Notes: a model not told the origin generated them from the sequence alone. Shown: positions 16,662 through 26,820, counted from the stretch's first letter. The stretch is 63,294 bases of DNA from Pseudomonadales bacterium (GCA_016779385.1 JADHNT010000002.1:1-63294); one strand, 5' to 3'. Made by a program: numbers and translations.

Positions 16662-18056
16662 CTAAAACTGCGCGTTGTTCGGAACCCGGGGGAACGGGAT
16701 CGCGTCCCGAATGTTTTCCATACCCGTGGCGTACATTAGCAGGCGCTCAAAGCCGAGGCCGAAGCCCGCATGGGGGACCGTGCCGTAGCGGCGCAGATCT
16801 CGGTACCACCAGAGGTGTTCCTTAAGGGTGTCATCGTCCATGCGCGCATCGAGGACGGCGAGGCGCTCTTCCCGCTGGGAGCCGCCGATGATTTCCCCCA
16901 CCCCAGGCACCAGCACATCCATCGCTGCTACGGTGCGCTCGTCGTCGTTTAGGCGCATGTAGAAGGCCTTGATGTCCTTTGGGTAGTCCGTCACCACCAC
17001 GGGCCGGCCCACGTGCTTCTCCGTGAGGTAGCGCTCGTGCTCGCTTTGCAGATCCTGGCCCCAGGCTACAGGGAACTCGAATTTTTCGCCGCTGGCCTCG
17101 AGGATCTTCACCGCTTCCGTGTAGCTGAGGCGCTCGAAGGGGGATTCGATGACGTGCTGAAGGCGGGGTAGGAGCTCGGGGTCAATGCGACTGCCAAAGA
17201 AGGCCATGTCGTCCCCCCGGTCCTCGAGAACGGTCTTCAGCGCGTGCTTCAGGAGTCCTTCGGCGAGTTCGGCGTTTTCCTTGAGCGTCGCAAAGGCGAT
17301 CTCCGGCTCCACCATCCAGAATTCCGCAAGGTGCCGGCTGGTGTTGGAGTTCTCGGCGCGGAAGGTGGGGCCGAAGGTGTAAACCTTCGACAGAGCGAGA
17401 CAGTAGCTCTCCACCTGAAGCTGCCCAGAGACCGTAAGGAAGGCTTCCTGGCCGAAAAAGTCTTCCTTGAAATCTACCTGTCCGTCGGCGGTGCGCGGGG
17501 GATTCAGCGCATCGAGGGTGCTGACCCGGAAGAGCTCTCCGGCCCCTTCGCAATCGCTGGCTGTGATCAGTGGCGTGTTTACCCACAGGAAGCCCTGGTC
17601 GGCGAAGTAGCCGTGGATGGCCTGGGCAAGGGTGGCGCGCACCCGGGCCAGGGCGCCGAAGGTGTTGGTGCGGGGGCGTAGGTGAGCCACGGAGCGCAGG
17701 TATTCAAAGGTGTGGCCCTTCTTGGCGACGGGGTAGGTCGCGGGATCATCGACCTCCCCGAGAACGGTGACCGCGCTTGCCGCCACCTCGACGCTTTGTC
17801 CCTTGCCCTGGGACGCCACCAGCGTGCCCTCGATCTCCACCGCGCAGCCCGGGCCCAGGGCCGCGATGGCCTCGTAGTTGGGCAGGGCCTGATCCGCCAC
17901 CACCTGAATGGCGTCGAAGGCCGAGCCATCGTGCACGGCGAGGAAAGAGAAGCCGCCCTTGGAGCTGCGGCGGCTGCGGAGCCACCCGGCGAGGGTGACG
18001 GGGGATTCCACGGGGATCGCTCCGCTTAGAAGGTCGGCGACGGCGCTTCTAGACAT
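16662..18056 (-). CDS. asnS: Asparaginyl-tRNA synthetase
   Basis: This 464-residue class II synthetase joins asparagine to tRNA-Asn. An N-terminal OB-fold ([16 protein letters not shown]) binds the anticodon. Motif 2 is in [25 protein letters not shown], of which the core [12 protein letters not shown] is diagnostic, and motif 3 ends [31 protein letters not shown] with Asn-type residues separates it from AspS. ATG 18056 has AGGAG seven bases upstream. Two copies of GGGCAAAG 11 bases apart occur in the leader. The exporter genes follow without a gap. Confidence 0.97.
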   Translation of the reverse strand: MSRSAVADLLSGAIPVESPVTLAGWLRSRRSSKGGFSFLAVHDGSAFDAIQVVADQALPNYEAIAALGPGCAVEIEGTLVASQGKGQSVEVAASAVTVLGEVDDPATYPVAKKGHTFEYLRSVAHLRPRTNTFGALARVRATLAQAIHGYFADQGFLWVNTPLITASDCEGAGELFRVSTLDALNPPRTADGQVDFKEDFFGQEAFLTVSGQLQVESYCLALSKVYTFGPTFRAENSNTSRHLAEFWMVEPEIAFATLKENAELAEGLLKHALKTVLEDRGDDMAFFGSRIDPELLPRLQHVIESPFERLSYTEAVKILEASGEKFEFPVAWGQDLQSEHERYLTEKHVGRPVVVTDYPKDIKAFYMRLNDDERTVAAMDVLVPGVGEIIGGSQREERLAVLDARMDDDTLKEHLWWYRDLRRYGTVPHAGFGLGFERLLMYATGMENIRDAIPFPRVPNNAQF

Positions 18057-18072
18057 TCCTTAACTCCTGCCT

Positions 18073-18091
18073 GGGCAAAGCTTGGGCAAAG
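18073..18091. repeat. Short direct repeat between asnS and the DUF3014 gene
   Basis: GGGCAAAG occurs at 18073-18080 and 18084-18091, one helical turn apart, in the 138-base divergent region. The phasing would suit a dimeric regulator on one DNA face, but no known box is recognised. Confidence 0.3.
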
Positions 18092-18194
18092 GTGGAATGA
18101 TAATGGAAAGTGCCGCGAAACGGTGCCGCCTAGGCGCCGCTGGCATAAGCTCACAGGGAAATTTGTTGGTGCTCAACGCCGGGGAGTGCATTGC

Positions 18195-19031
18195 ATGGCA
18201 GGGAAGAATTGGATGATTTTGGCCGCCGCCGCGCTGGCGGTGCTGGCTGGGGCGCTTTTGCTATTTCCGTCGGAGCCCGAGCCCGCGCCCGCTCCGATCG
18301 TGGTCCCGGAAGCCGAGCCGGCGCCGCCCCCGCCGGCACCGGAGCCCGAACCGGAACCCGAGCCGGCCCCGCCGCCAGAGCCGGAACCGGAGCCCCTCCC
18401 GGCCCTGGACGTGTCCGATGCCTTCGTCCGCGATGGGGCTGCGCCGCTCAGCAATAGCGCCGTGCTGGCCACCCTGCTGCGTACGGACCAGCTCCTGCGC
18501 AAGCTCACCGCCGTGATGGAAAACCTGGCTCAGGGGCAAGTGCTTCGGGCTCCGGTGGCGGGCCTCGCCCCCCGGGATGCCTTCCCCGTGCTGAAGGAAG
18601 GGCTGGGGGATCGCGCCGTGCTCACCCTGGATCCCGCGGGCTATGATCGCTTCAACGCCATCGGAGCGCTCTTTGCCAGCCTTGACCCCGAGGCCACGGC
18701 GGCGCTCTTGAAGAGCTTTGTGCCTCTCATGGAAACGGCCTACGGCGAGCTTGGGGTGGGATCCCCAGACGTGTTGGTGCGCGTGCGTCAGGGGATCGAT
18801 GTGGTGCTCACCACGCCGCGGTCGGAAGGCCCCATCCGCTTAAAGCAGCCCTCGGTGATGTACACCTTCGCCGATCCCGTGCTCGAAGCCTTGGCGCCGG
18901 CGCAGAAGCTCGTGCTGCGCATGGGCCCGGACAATCGGCGGGAGCTGGAAAGCTTTCTGAGCCGACTTAAGGACGCGCTGACGCCTGAGGCCCCCGCGGG
19001 GGCGGACGCCGGCGCCGATATGGGCTACTGA
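18195..19031 (+). CDS. DUF3014 membrane-anchored protein
   Basis: The 278-residue protein has one N-terminal membrane helix (residues 6-24), then a Pro/Glu-rich linker of EPEP and APAP units to about residue 70, then a conserved periplasmic domain. The opening LDVSDAFVRDGAAPL and the stretch LLRKLTAVMENLAQGQV are typical of DUF3014. The function of the family is unknown; the linker would hold the domain away from the inner membrane. ATG 18195 follows GGGGAG at 18181-18186. The last seven bases overlap the convergent acyltransferase gene. Confidence 0.85.
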   Translation: MAGKNWMILAAAALAVLAGALLLFPSEPEPAPAPIVVPEAEPAPPPPAPEPEPEPEPAPPPEPEPEPLPALDVSDAFVRDGAAPLSNSAVLATLLRTDQLLRKLTAVMENLAQGQVLRAPVAGLAPRDAFPVLKEGLGDRAVLTLDPAGYDRFNAIGALFASLDPEATAALLKSFVPLMETAYGELGVGSPDVLVRVRQGIDVVLTTPRSEGPIRLKQPSVMYTFADPVLEALAPAQKLVLRMGPDNRRELESFLSRLKDALTPEAPAGADAGADMGY

Positions 19032-20227
19032 GCGTCGCCGCGGAGGGCGTTAAGGTCTAGGGTCGCCTTAAAGGGGCTGTGGGCGTCCCCAAAGCGGAGC
19101 TCTTCGGCGACGTAGCGCCGCTCCTCCTTGAGGTAGCGATCCACCGCATCGCGAAAGCCTTCGTGGGCAATCCAGTGAAAGCTGCGGGTGCGCTGGGGCA
19201 GATAGCCCCGGGCAAGCTTATGCCCCCCCTGGGCCCCCGCTTCCACCCGCTTGAGGCCGCGAGTCAGGGCGAAATCGATAGCCTGGTAGTAGCACACCTC
19301 GAAGTGCAGGAAGGGGTGATCCTCAAGGCATCCCCAGTTACGCCCGAAGAGCGTATCCCCCCCGATGAAGTTCAGGGCGCCGGCGATGGGCTCGCCCTCC
19401 CGCTCCGCGAAGATCAAGAGCGTATCGTCGGCTAGGTGCTCGAGCACCTCGGAAAAAAAGCCCCGGGTGAGGTAGGGCTGGCCCCACTTGCGCGATCCCG
19501 TGTCCTGATAGAACGCGTAAAAGGCGTCGAAGTCCGCTTTCGTCAGATCGGTGCCCGTGGCCCAGCGGATGGTGAGGCCGTTGGCGAGGGCGTCCCGGCG
19601 CTCCCGGCGCACGGTCTTCCGGCGCTTGCTGCTGAGGGTTTCCAGGAAGGCGTCGAAGTCCGCAAAGCCGGCATTGGTGAAGTGGAACTGCTGATCGTGG
19701 CGCTCGAGAAACCCCGCCGCCTGGAGGGCCGGCGCGTCTTCGTCATTCACGAAGTTCACGTGAAAGGACGATAGCCCCAGCTCCGCCGTAATGCGTTGGG
19801 CGCCCTCCGCGAGGCCTCGGCGCAGGGCGTCGGCGTCGGGGTCGCTGGCGGCCACGAGGAGCCTTGGGCCGGTGGCCGGGGTAAAGGGGATCGCGGATAG
19901 GGCCTTTGGGTAGTACTGACCACCGGCCCGGCTAAGGGCCTCGGCCCAGGCGTAATCGAAGATGTACTCCCCCTGCGAATGGCTTTTCAGATAGTTCGGA
20001 AGGGCGCCCCGAAGCGTGCCCGTTTCGTCCTCCAGAAGCAGGTGAAAGGGCTGCCAGCCCGTCTCCCGGGTGGCGGAACCGCTGCGCTCTAGCGCCAGCA
20101 GGAATCGGTGCCTTAAAAAGGGGTTCGCGGGGCGTTCTCGCGGCGTCGCTAGCCGATCCCAGGCGGCGGGGTCCACGGCGTCGATCCGATCGATGGTGCG
20201 AAGGGTCCAGGCGGGGGCGGTGGCCAC
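19025..20227 (-). CDS. COG3146 family predicted N-acyltransferase (GNAT fold)
   Basis: This 400-residue cytosolic protein belongs to the widespread bacterial family often labelled peptidoglycan biosynthesis or DUF482. It is related to FemAB-type double GNAT proteins. Recognisable blocks are NPFLRHRFLLALE, QGEYIFDYAWAEALSRAGGQYYPK, SSKRRKTVRRERR and FEVCYYQAIDFAL, followed by EAGAQGGHKLARGYLP. The acyl acceptor is not established. Start GTG 20227 has AAGGAG five bases upstream; the GTG two codons earlier is too close to that site. It is divergent from the RND pump genes across 185 bases that contain no other gene. Confidence 0.88.
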   Translation of the reverse strand: MATAPAWTLRTIDRIDAVDPAAWDRLATPRERPANPFLRHRFLLALERSGSATRETGWQPFHLLLEDETGTLRGALPNYLKSHSQGEYIFDYAWAEALSRAGGQYYPKALSAIPFTPATGPRLLVAASDPDADALRRGLAEGAQRITAELGLSSFHVNFVNDEDAPALQAAGFLERHDQQFHFTNAGFADFDAFLETLSSKRRKTVRRERRDALANGLTIRWATGTDLTKADFDAFYAFYQDTGSRKWGQPYLTRGFFSEVLEHLADDTLLIFAEREGEPIAGALNFIGGDTLFGRNWGCLEDHPFLHFEVCYYQAIDFALTRGLKRVEAGAQGGHKLARGYLPQRTRSFHWIAHEGFRDAVDRYLKEERRYVAEELRFGDAHSPFKATLDLNALRGDAQ

Positions 20228-20412
20228 AAACACTCCTTAAAGCGCGGGGAAGGGGGCGCCCGAGGCGAGGAGTCTAGCAGGGCCCCCGGTGGCGCCCCAA
20301 GGTCCCGCTTTTTCTCCTTTTTTGGCGGCCCCGAAGCGCTGGCAATCGCCGCTGCGGCTCCCCAGAATGCTTGTGACGATGGATGCCCTCACGCTTAACG
20401 GAAGATGTGCTT

Positions 20413-21522
20413 ATGCCTGCTTGGCTTCGCGGTGTGCTTGCGGTGGTGGTGCTGGGAGGCCTTGCCTACGGCCTGGGGCTTCCCGGCCTTCTGGAGGGCG
20501 GTGCCGAGGCCGGAGGCAGCGCGCCGGTGCGGCGAGGCGGGGCGACTCCCGTGGTGGTTTCCGCCGTGGCCCGGGCGCCCTTCGAGGATACGCTTGCCGC
20601 GGTGGGCACGGCAGGGGCCGATGAATCCATCCTGGTGACCGCCACGGTGGCGGATCGGGTGGTGGAGATCCTCTTCGAAGAGGGGGATTTCGTTCAGGCC
20701 GGCGCGATGCTCCTGCGCCTCGATGCGGTGGAGGAGCGGGCGGCCCTGGCTGAAGCCCGGGCGAATCTCGATGACCAACGTCAGCAGCTGGCCCGCCTCG
20801 ACGCCCTGGTAGAAACGAACGCCACGGCCCAGTCCCTGCGCGACGAGCAGGCGGCCCGGGTGGCCGCTTCGGAAGCTCGCGTGGATGGGGCGCTAGCCCG
20901 CCTTGCGGATCGGGAAATTCGCGCGCCCTTCGCCGGCGTCCTCGGGCGTCGCGCCGTGAGCCTCGGCGCTCAGGTCAGCCCGGGCAGCGTGATCACCACC
21001 TTGGACGACGTCGACCCCATCAAGCTTGAATTTTCGATTCCCGAGTCTTTCCTCACGGCCTTGCGGGTGGGTGCGGAGGTCACGGCCCGCTCTGCGGCCT
21101 ACGGGGATGCGCCCTTTGTGGGCGAGGTCACCTTTCTCAGTCCCCGGGTCGATCCCGTAACCCGAGCCGTCGCCGTGCGGGCGGCGATTGCCAACGAAGA
21201 TCGGCGGCTCCGTCCCGGCATGCTCCTCACCGTCGATCTGGTGCGCGACGCCCGGGAAAGTCTCATGGTCCTCGAGTCCGCCCTCGTGCCCCGGGGGTCC
21301 ACGCAGCAGGTCTATCGCGTGCGTGACGGCGTCGCTGACACGGTGCCCGTTACCCTGGGGGTGCGGCGTCCGGGCATCGTCGAGCTCACCGGCGGCGTGG
21401 AGGAGGGGGATCTGCTCGTCATCGAGGGCGCTGCCCGACTTCGCTCTGGTGCCCCGGTACGAATCGTGGAAACGGTGACCGCCGCCGATCGCCTTCGGCC
21501 CCACGGAGCGCCTGCGCCATGA
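20413..21522 (+). CDS. RND efflux periplasmic adaptor (membrane fusion protein)
   Basis: The 369-residue adaptor links an inner-membrane RND pump to an outer-membrane channel. It has an N-terminal membrane anchor (residues 6-24) without lipobox, and a split lipoyl domain (VRARVADRVVEILFEEGDFVQAG-like segment, then REIRAPFAGVLGRRAV). Between these lies a short coiled-coil hairpin rich in Ala, Gln and Arg. Beta-barrel and membrane-proximal domains follow (LKLEFSIPE, RPGMLLTVDLV). ATG 20413 is preferred to ATG 20383 because the anchor starts there and GGAAG lies upstream. The short hairpin is typical of HAE-1 adaptors such as MexK-like or VexC types. The stop overlaps the permease start. Confidence 0.9.
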   Translation: MPAWLRGVLAVVVLGGLAYGLGLPGLLEGGAEAGGSAPVRRGGATPVVVSAVARAPFEDTLAAVGTAGADESILVTATVADRVVEILFEEGDFVQAGAMLLRLDAVEERAALAEARANLDDQRQQLARLDALVETNATAQSLRDEQAARVAASEARVDGALARLADREIRAPFAGVLGRRAVSLGAQVSPGSVITTLDDVDPIKLEFSIPESFLTALRVGAEVTARSAAYGDAPFVGEVTFLSPRVDPVTRAVAVRAAIANEDRRLRPGMLLTVDLVRDARESLMVLESALVPRGSTQQVYRVRDGVADTVPVTLGVRRPGIVELTGGVEEGDLLVIEGAARLRSGAPVRIVETVTAADRLRPHGAPAP

Positions 21523-24500
21523 TGCTCTCGGACCTCTCCGTCCGCCGGCCGGTCTTCGCCGCGGTGCTTAGCCTTTTGCTTATCGCCTTCGGGCTGCTCT
21601 CCTTTGATCGCCTGCCCCTGCGGGAATATCCGGATATCAATCCCCCCATCGTTTCCGTGGAAACGCGCTATCCCGGGGCCTCGGCGCAGGTGGTAGAAAC
21701 GAAGATCACCCAGCTGGTCGAGGACGCCATTGCCGGCATCGAGGGCATCCGCACCATCAGCTCGGCCAGCCGGGATGGCAGCTCCCAGGTGACCGTGGAA
21801 TTCGAAGTGGAGCGGGACATCGACGCCGCGGCGAATGACGTCCGCGACCGCGTTGCCCGCACCGTAGATCGGCTCCCGGAGGAGGCGGACCCGCCGGAGA
21901 TCGCCAAGGCTGACGCGAACACCCAGCAGATCATGTGGCTGTCCCTCTCGAGCGATCGCTTAAGCCAGCTCGAGCTCTCCGACTACGCCCGGCGCTTTGT
22001 GCAGGATCGGCTGGCCATGGTGTCCGGAGTGGCTAGCGTGCGCATCGGCGGGGAGCGGGAATACGCCATGCGGGTTTGGCTCGATCGCCAGGCCCTCGCG
22101 GCTCGGGGGCTGACCGTGCTCGACGTTGAGGCGGCCCTGCGCCGGGAAAATGTCGAGCTTCCCGCGGGGACCGTGGAGTCCTTCGAGCGGGAATTCACTG
22201 TGCGGGTCGAGCGGAGCTATAGCACAGCGGAGGATTTCGCGGCGCTCGTCCTGCGCCAGGGCAGCGATGGCTACCTGGTGCGCCTTGGGGACGTTGCCGG
22301 GGTGGAGGTGGGCCCGGCGAATGATCGTTCCGAGCTGCGAGCGAACGGCATTCCTACCGTCGGCCTCGGGGTCTCGGCGCAGGCCAAGGCTAACGTGCTC
22401 GATACGGCCCGAAGCGTGAAGGCGGAACTTGCGCGCATGAGCACGGGGCTCCCGGAGGGCATGGAGATCGCTGCGGGCTATGACGCTTCGATCTACATCG
22501 AGCAAGCCATCCTCGAAGTTTATAAAACCCTCATGGTCGCCACGGGGCTCGTGGTGCTGGTGATCTACCTGTTCCTGGGCAGCTTCCGGGCCATGCTGGT
22601 GCCCGCCATCACGGTGCCCGTCTCCCTCACAGCGGCCTTCATCGTGCTCTGGACCATGGGCTTCTCCGTGAACCTCCTCACGCTGCTGGCCCTCGTGCTC
22701 TCCATCGGGCTCGTGGTGGATGACGCCATCGTGGTGCTCGAAAACGTCTACCGCCGGGTGGAGGCCGGGGAACCCCCGCTCCTCGCCGCTTACCGGGGGG
22801 CGCGGCAGGTGGGCTTTGCGGTGATTGCCACCACCCTGGTGCTGGTCGCGGTCTTTGTGCCCATTGCCTTTATGGAGGGGAATCTTGGGCGCCTATTCTC
22901 CGAATTCTCCCTGGCCATCGCCGGGGCCGTGTGCTTCTCGAGTCTTGTTGCCCTCACCCTTGTGCCTATGGCGGCGTCGAAGCTGCTGCGCCCGGCCAAG
23001 GAGCGCGCGGGTCCCGCGGCCCTCGTGGACCAAGCCTTTACCCTCTTTTCGAGGACCTACAGCCATTCCCTTGGCGGGCTGATTCAGCGACCCCTTTGGG
23101 TCTCGGGCTTTCTCCTTGCCGTCGTTGCAGGGGGCTGGCAGCTCTTCACCAGCCTGCCCCAGGAGTACTCTCCGACGGAGGATCGATCGAGCTTTTTCGT
23201 GATTATGAATGCGCCCGAGGGCGCCAGCTTCGAGTACACCCAGCGCTACGCCCGGGAAATGGAGAATGTGCTTCTGCCGCTGCTGGATAAGGGAGAGGCC
23301 TACCGGGTGCTGATCAGCACCCCACTCTTTGGCTCTGGCGCTTCGGTCAACAACTCCATCGCCATCGTCTCCCTGGAGAACTGGGATCAGCGCGAGCGAA
23401 GCACCCAAGAAATTGTCGGTGGCCTCTTTCCTTCCTTGATGGCGATGCCGGGGGTGCGCGCCTTTCCCATACAGCCGGCGGGCCTCGGGCAGCGAGGCTT
23501 TTCCACCCCCGTGCAATTTGTGCTCGGTGGAGATACCTACGAGGCCCTCGCCGAATGGCGGGATGCCTTCCTGGCAAAGGCTTCGGAAAACCCAAGGCTG
23601 TTGAATCTCGATGCGGACTACAAGGAGGTGAAGCCTCAGCTTCTGATTCAAGTGGATCGAAACCGCGCAGCCGACTTGGGCGTGTCCGTTTCCGAGGTCG
23701 GGCGCACCCTCGAGACCATGCTGGGGTCGCGCCGGGTCACCACCTACCTTGATCGCGGCGAGGAATACGATGTCATCCTCCAGGCCGAAGACGGGGACCG
23801 ACAGACCCCGGGTGATATCGAAAATCTGTACGTGCGGGCAGCAAAGAGTGGGGAACTCGTGCCCCTGTCCTCCCTGGTGACCGTTTCCGAAGGCGCCGAT
23901 GCGGCGACGCTTAACCGTTTCAATCGCCTTCGCAGCATCACCATTTCTGCAAATCTGGCCCCGGGGTACACCCTTGGGGAGGCCCTCACCTTCCTTCGGA
24001 GTGTCGCCGAAGAGACTCTCCCCACGGAAGCCCGCATCGACTACAAAGGCCAGTCCCGGGAGCTCCAGGAATCCTCCAGCAGCGTGCTCGTCACCTTCAG
24101 CCTTGCCCTGCTCGTGGTCTTCCTGGTGCTGGCGGCGCAGTTCGAAAGCTTCATCCACCCCCTGATCATCATGCTCACCGTGCCCCTGGCTGTGGTAGGG
24201 GCGCTCCTGGGCCTCGAGCTCAGCGGGGGCTCCCTGAATATCTACAGTCAGATCGGAATCGTAATGATGGTGGGGCTGGCCGCGAAGAACGGTATTTTGA
24301 TCGTGGAGTTTGCTAATCAGCTACGCGACGCGGGGGCTTCGGTGGAGGAGGCTATCAAGGAAGCGGCGCGGCTGCGCCTCCGCCCCATTGTCATGACGTC
24401 CATCTCCACGGTAATTGGGGTGCTACCTCTGATCCTCGGCGGCGGCGCCGGGGCTGAAAGCCGTATGGCCATCGGCGTGGTAGTTTTCGCCGGCGTGCTC

Positions 24501-24629
24501 TTCTCCACCGTGCTCACGCTCGGGGTGGTGCCCACCTTCTACCGCCTGCTGGCGCCTTACACCCGGAGCCCGGAAGCGGTCACCCAGACGCTCGAGGCCA
24601 TGGCCAACGCCCGGCCCGAGCGGCACTAG
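21519..24629 (+). CDS. RND efflux permease, HAE-1 type
   Basis: This 1036-residue inner-membrane proton/drug antiporter has the twelve-helix RND layout with two large periplasmic loops. The N-terminus SVRRPVFAAVLSLLLIAFG and REYPDINPPIVSV are typical. TM4 contains the proton-relay Asp pair in LSIGLVVDDAIVVLENV, and the TM10 lysine is in MMVGLAAKNGILIVEFANQ. It probably exports hydrophobic or amphiphilic compounds. The start overlaps the adaptor stop as ATGA. No TolC-like channel gene is adjacent, so a shared channel encoded elsewhere is likely. No regulator gene flanks the pair. Confidence 0.94.
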   Translation: MMLSDLSVRRPVFAAVLSLLLIAFGLLSFDRLPLREYPDINPPIVSVETRYPGASAQVVETKITQLVEDAIAGIEGIRTISSASRDGSSQVTVEFEVERDIDAAANDVRDRVARTVDRLPEEADPPEIAKADANTQQIMWLSLSSDRLSQLELSDYARRFVQDRLAMVSGVASVRIGGEREYAMRVWLDRQALAARGLTVLDVEAALRRENVELPAGTVESFEREFTVRVERSYSTAEDFAALVLRQGSDGYLVRLGDVAGVEVGPANDRSELRANGIPTVGLGVSAQAKANVLDTARSVKAELARMSTGLPEGMEIAAGYDASIYIEQAILEVYKTLMVATGLVVLVIYLFLGSFRAMLVPAITVPVSLTAAFIVLWTMGFSVNLLTLLALVLSIGLVVDDAIVVLENVYRRVEAGEPPLLAAYRGARQVGFAVIATTLVLVAVFVPIAFMEGNLGRLFSEFSLAIAGAVCFSSLVALTLVPMAASKLLRPAKERAGPAALVDQAFTLFSRTYSHSLGGLIQRPLWVSGFLLAVVAGGWQLFTSLPQEYSPTEDRSSFFVIMNAPEGASFEYTQRYAREMENVLLPLLDKGEAYRVLISTPLFGSGASVNNSIAIVSLENWDQRERSTQEIVGGLFPSLMAMPGVRAFPIQPAGLGQRGFSTPVQFVLGGDTYEALAEWRDAFLAKASENPRLLNLDADYKEVKPQLLIQVDRNRAADLGVSVSEVGRTLETMLGSRRVTTYLDRGEEYDVILQAEDGDRQTPGDIENLYVRAAKSGELVPLSSLVTVSEGADAATLNRFNRLRSITISANLAPGYTLGEALTFLRSVAEETLPTEARIDYKGQSRELQESSSSVLVTFSLALLVVFLVLAAQFESFIHPLIIMLTVPLAVVGALLGLELSGGSLNIYSQIGIVMMVGLAAKNGILIVEFANQLRDAGASVEEAIKEAARLRLRPIVMTSISTVIGVLPLILGGGAGAESRMAIGVVVFAGVLFSTVLTLGVVPTFYRLLAPYTRSPEAVTQTLEAMANARPERH

Positions 24630-24635
24630 GAGAGC

Positions 24636-24983
24636 TCAGCTGCCTTGAAGGGCTTGGTAGGCTTTGATGAGGCCCTCCGCAAGGCTGAGACGACCGTTCC
24701 GGGAGCAGGTGTTCACCAACGCCACGTAGTAGCCGTCTCCATCGAGGCTTTCCCCGAGCCGCTCGCCGGTGGTGGCGTTTAGAGCGGCCACAAAGCCCAT
24801 GAAGAGCGACCCCAGCTGAACTCGGGCGGCGGGGTTTTCCTCTGCATGCAGCTCGAGAACCCGAGCACAAGTCAGGCCGCCGAGGGCGGAGCGTTCTAGG
24901 GGCTCGGCGTGCAGGGAGAGTTCTTCGGCGGCGCTCTGGCTGCCCAGAGCAAGGGCAAGGAGCGCGAGGGAAAGGCGTCTCAT
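24636..24983 (-). CDS. Small exported protein, HdeA/Rap1a-like
   Basis: The 115-residue protein has a clear signal peptide (RRLSLALLALALGSQSAAE). The mature part has a conserved-looking cysteine pair: LTCARVLELHAE and VNTCSRNGRLSLAEGLIKAY, separated by GSLFMGFVAALNA. Two cysteines around a central GF/GY helix and a C-terminal Leu/Ala helix resemble the HdeA and Rap1a/Tai periplasmic families. The match is structural impression rather than clear sequence identity. ATG 24983 overlaps the stop of the DUF4396 gene by one base, so the two are translationally coupled. It converges on the RND permease with a six-base gap. Confidence 0.6.
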   Translation of the reverse strand: MRRLSLALLALALGSQSAAEELSLHAEPLERSALGGLTCARVLELHAEENPAARVQLGSLFMGFVAALNATTGERLGESLDGDGYYVALVNTCSRNGRLSLAEGLIKAYQALQGS

Positions 24984-25432
24984 CAATGGCAGGCCTTTCC
25001 GAGGGCTTTTAGGCGCCAGTAGTTGTAGGGCAGGGGGGCTAAAAAGCCCGCGACCAGCATGAAGGGAACGGCAACGGCGCTTAGCTGAGCGCCGCCGGTG
25101 ATGACGAGGTCTACGAGGTTCATGGCGGCTTCCATGGCCAGCATGGAAATGAGCGACATCCCCAGGGCCGTTTTTAGCGCAAGGTTGATGGCCATTTGCC
25201 GGCTGAGGATGACCGTTTCTAGGGCAATGGACGTGAGAAGACCGTTCACCATGGCCAACGCCATGATGGCCAAGGGATCCCAGGGCCATCCCCCCAGCTG
25301 GAAAGCGGCAATGGTCCCCATATCCCCGATGGAGCAGCCCAGTAGGCACCAGCTGGTGTTGACCGAGGCCTGGCGCCAGCTGTGCTTACAGCGCCAGTTA
25401 AGGGTCAGGGGTGAGGTGGTTGCGGTACTCAT
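24983..25432 (-). CDS. DUF4396 membrane protein
   Basis: This 149-residue protein has about four membrane segments. The N-terminal signature WRQASVNTSWCLLGCSIGDMG with WCLLGCSIGD is characteristic of DUF4396. Later features are a His-free loop and segments with Met-rich helices (MSLISMLAMEAAMNLVDL). Members often occur near metal or copper handling genes, but no function is established. Two cysteines in WCLLGC could bind metal. ATG 25432 opens a two-gene unit with the small exported protein. The promoter must lie in the 113-base region shared with the divergent FecR-domain gene. Confidence 0.8.
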   Translation of the reverse strand: MSTATTSPLTLNWRCKHSWRQASVNTSWCLLGCSIGDMGTIAAFQLGGWPWDPLAIMALAMVNGLLTSIALETVILSRQMAINLALKTALGMSLISMLAMEAAMNLVDLVITGGAQLSAVAVPFMLVAGFLAPLPYNYWRLKALGKACH

Positions 25433-25450
25433 GGCGGCTGTCTCCCTACT

Positions 25451-25466
25451 GTTGCTATCCTAGGCT
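25451..25466 (+). promoter_or_regulatory. 16-base element shared with the tRNA-Arg upstream region
   Basis: GTTGCTATCCTAGGCT here differs at one base from GTTGCTATCCTTGGCT at 26690-26705. TATCCT could be a -10 hexamer; no good -35 at 17 bases is seen here. It precedes the FecR-domain gene by about 80 bases. Confidence 0.35.
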
Positions 25467-25545
25467 ATCACAAGCGTTGTTCTTCCTCTGGGCTGCTGCG
25501 GTAGCTTAGATGGATTAACTTTTGAGAAGCAAAGGAATGCTGAAC

Positions 25546-26658
<1,113 letters not shown>

Positions 26659-26671
26659 AGGTGCAAGCGCG

Positions 26672-26700
26672 CTGTCTTCCCCAGCCGAGGTTGCTATCCT
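26672..26700 (+). promoter_or_regulatory. Candidate tRNA-Arg promoter
   Basis: CTGTCT at 26672-26677 and TATCCT at 26695-26700 are separated by 17 bases, and the tRNA begins 12 bases after the second hexamer. Hexamer matches are three and four of six, so this is tentative. Confidence 0.35.
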
Positions 26701-26715
26701 TGGCTTCGGCTGGGG
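26679..26715 (+). repeat. Inverted repeat spanning the tRNA-Arg 5' end
   Basis: CCCCAGCCGA at 26679-26688 is perfectly complementary to TCGGCTGGGG at 26706-26715, with a 17-base loop. The right arm includes the first four bases of the tRNA acceptor stem. It could end transcription from the FecR gene or mask the tRNA 5' end in read-through precursors; there is no T-run after it. Confidence 0.55.
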
Positions 26716-26786
26716 CGGTAGTTAAATGGATATAACGACTCCCTCCTAAGGAGTAGTTCCAGGTTCGATTCCTGGTCGCCCTACCA
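26712..26786 (+). tRNA. tRNA-Arg (anticodon CCT)
   Basis: A 75-base cloverleaf with encoded CCA. The acceptor stem pairs GGGGCGG with TCGCCCT, with G-T at both ends. The D arm is GTTA/TAAC, and the anticodon stem ACTCC/GGAGT encloses loop CTCCTAA with anticodon CCT at 26745-26747. The T arm is CCAGG-TTCGATT-CCTGG. It reads AGG arginine codons, rare in GC-rich gammaproteobacteria. No integrase or attachment duplication is visible at its 3' end. Confidence 0.95.
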
Positions 26787-26802
26787 GCCCCCGCTTTTCC
26801 CC

Positions 26803-26820
26803 CTAGGGCTGTTGCCCTAG
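26803..26820. terminator. Hairpin at the convergent tRNA / lipoprotein junction
   Basis: CTAGGGC and GCCCTAG form a perfect seven-pair stem with loop TGTT, 16 bases after the tRNA. It overlaps the stop codon of the minus-strand lipoprotein gene. Neither strand has a following T-run, so any termination would be non-canonical. Confidence 0.35.

Noticed and set aside
22893-24158. 421-codon open frame antisense to the RND permease
   Set aside because: GC-rich codon bias keeps the reverse frame open; the product has no domain or start signal and the sense gene is unmistakable.
26712-26786. tRNA-Arg as an integration site of a mobile element
   Set aside because: No integrase, no duplicated tRNA 3' end and no compositional break were seen nearby.
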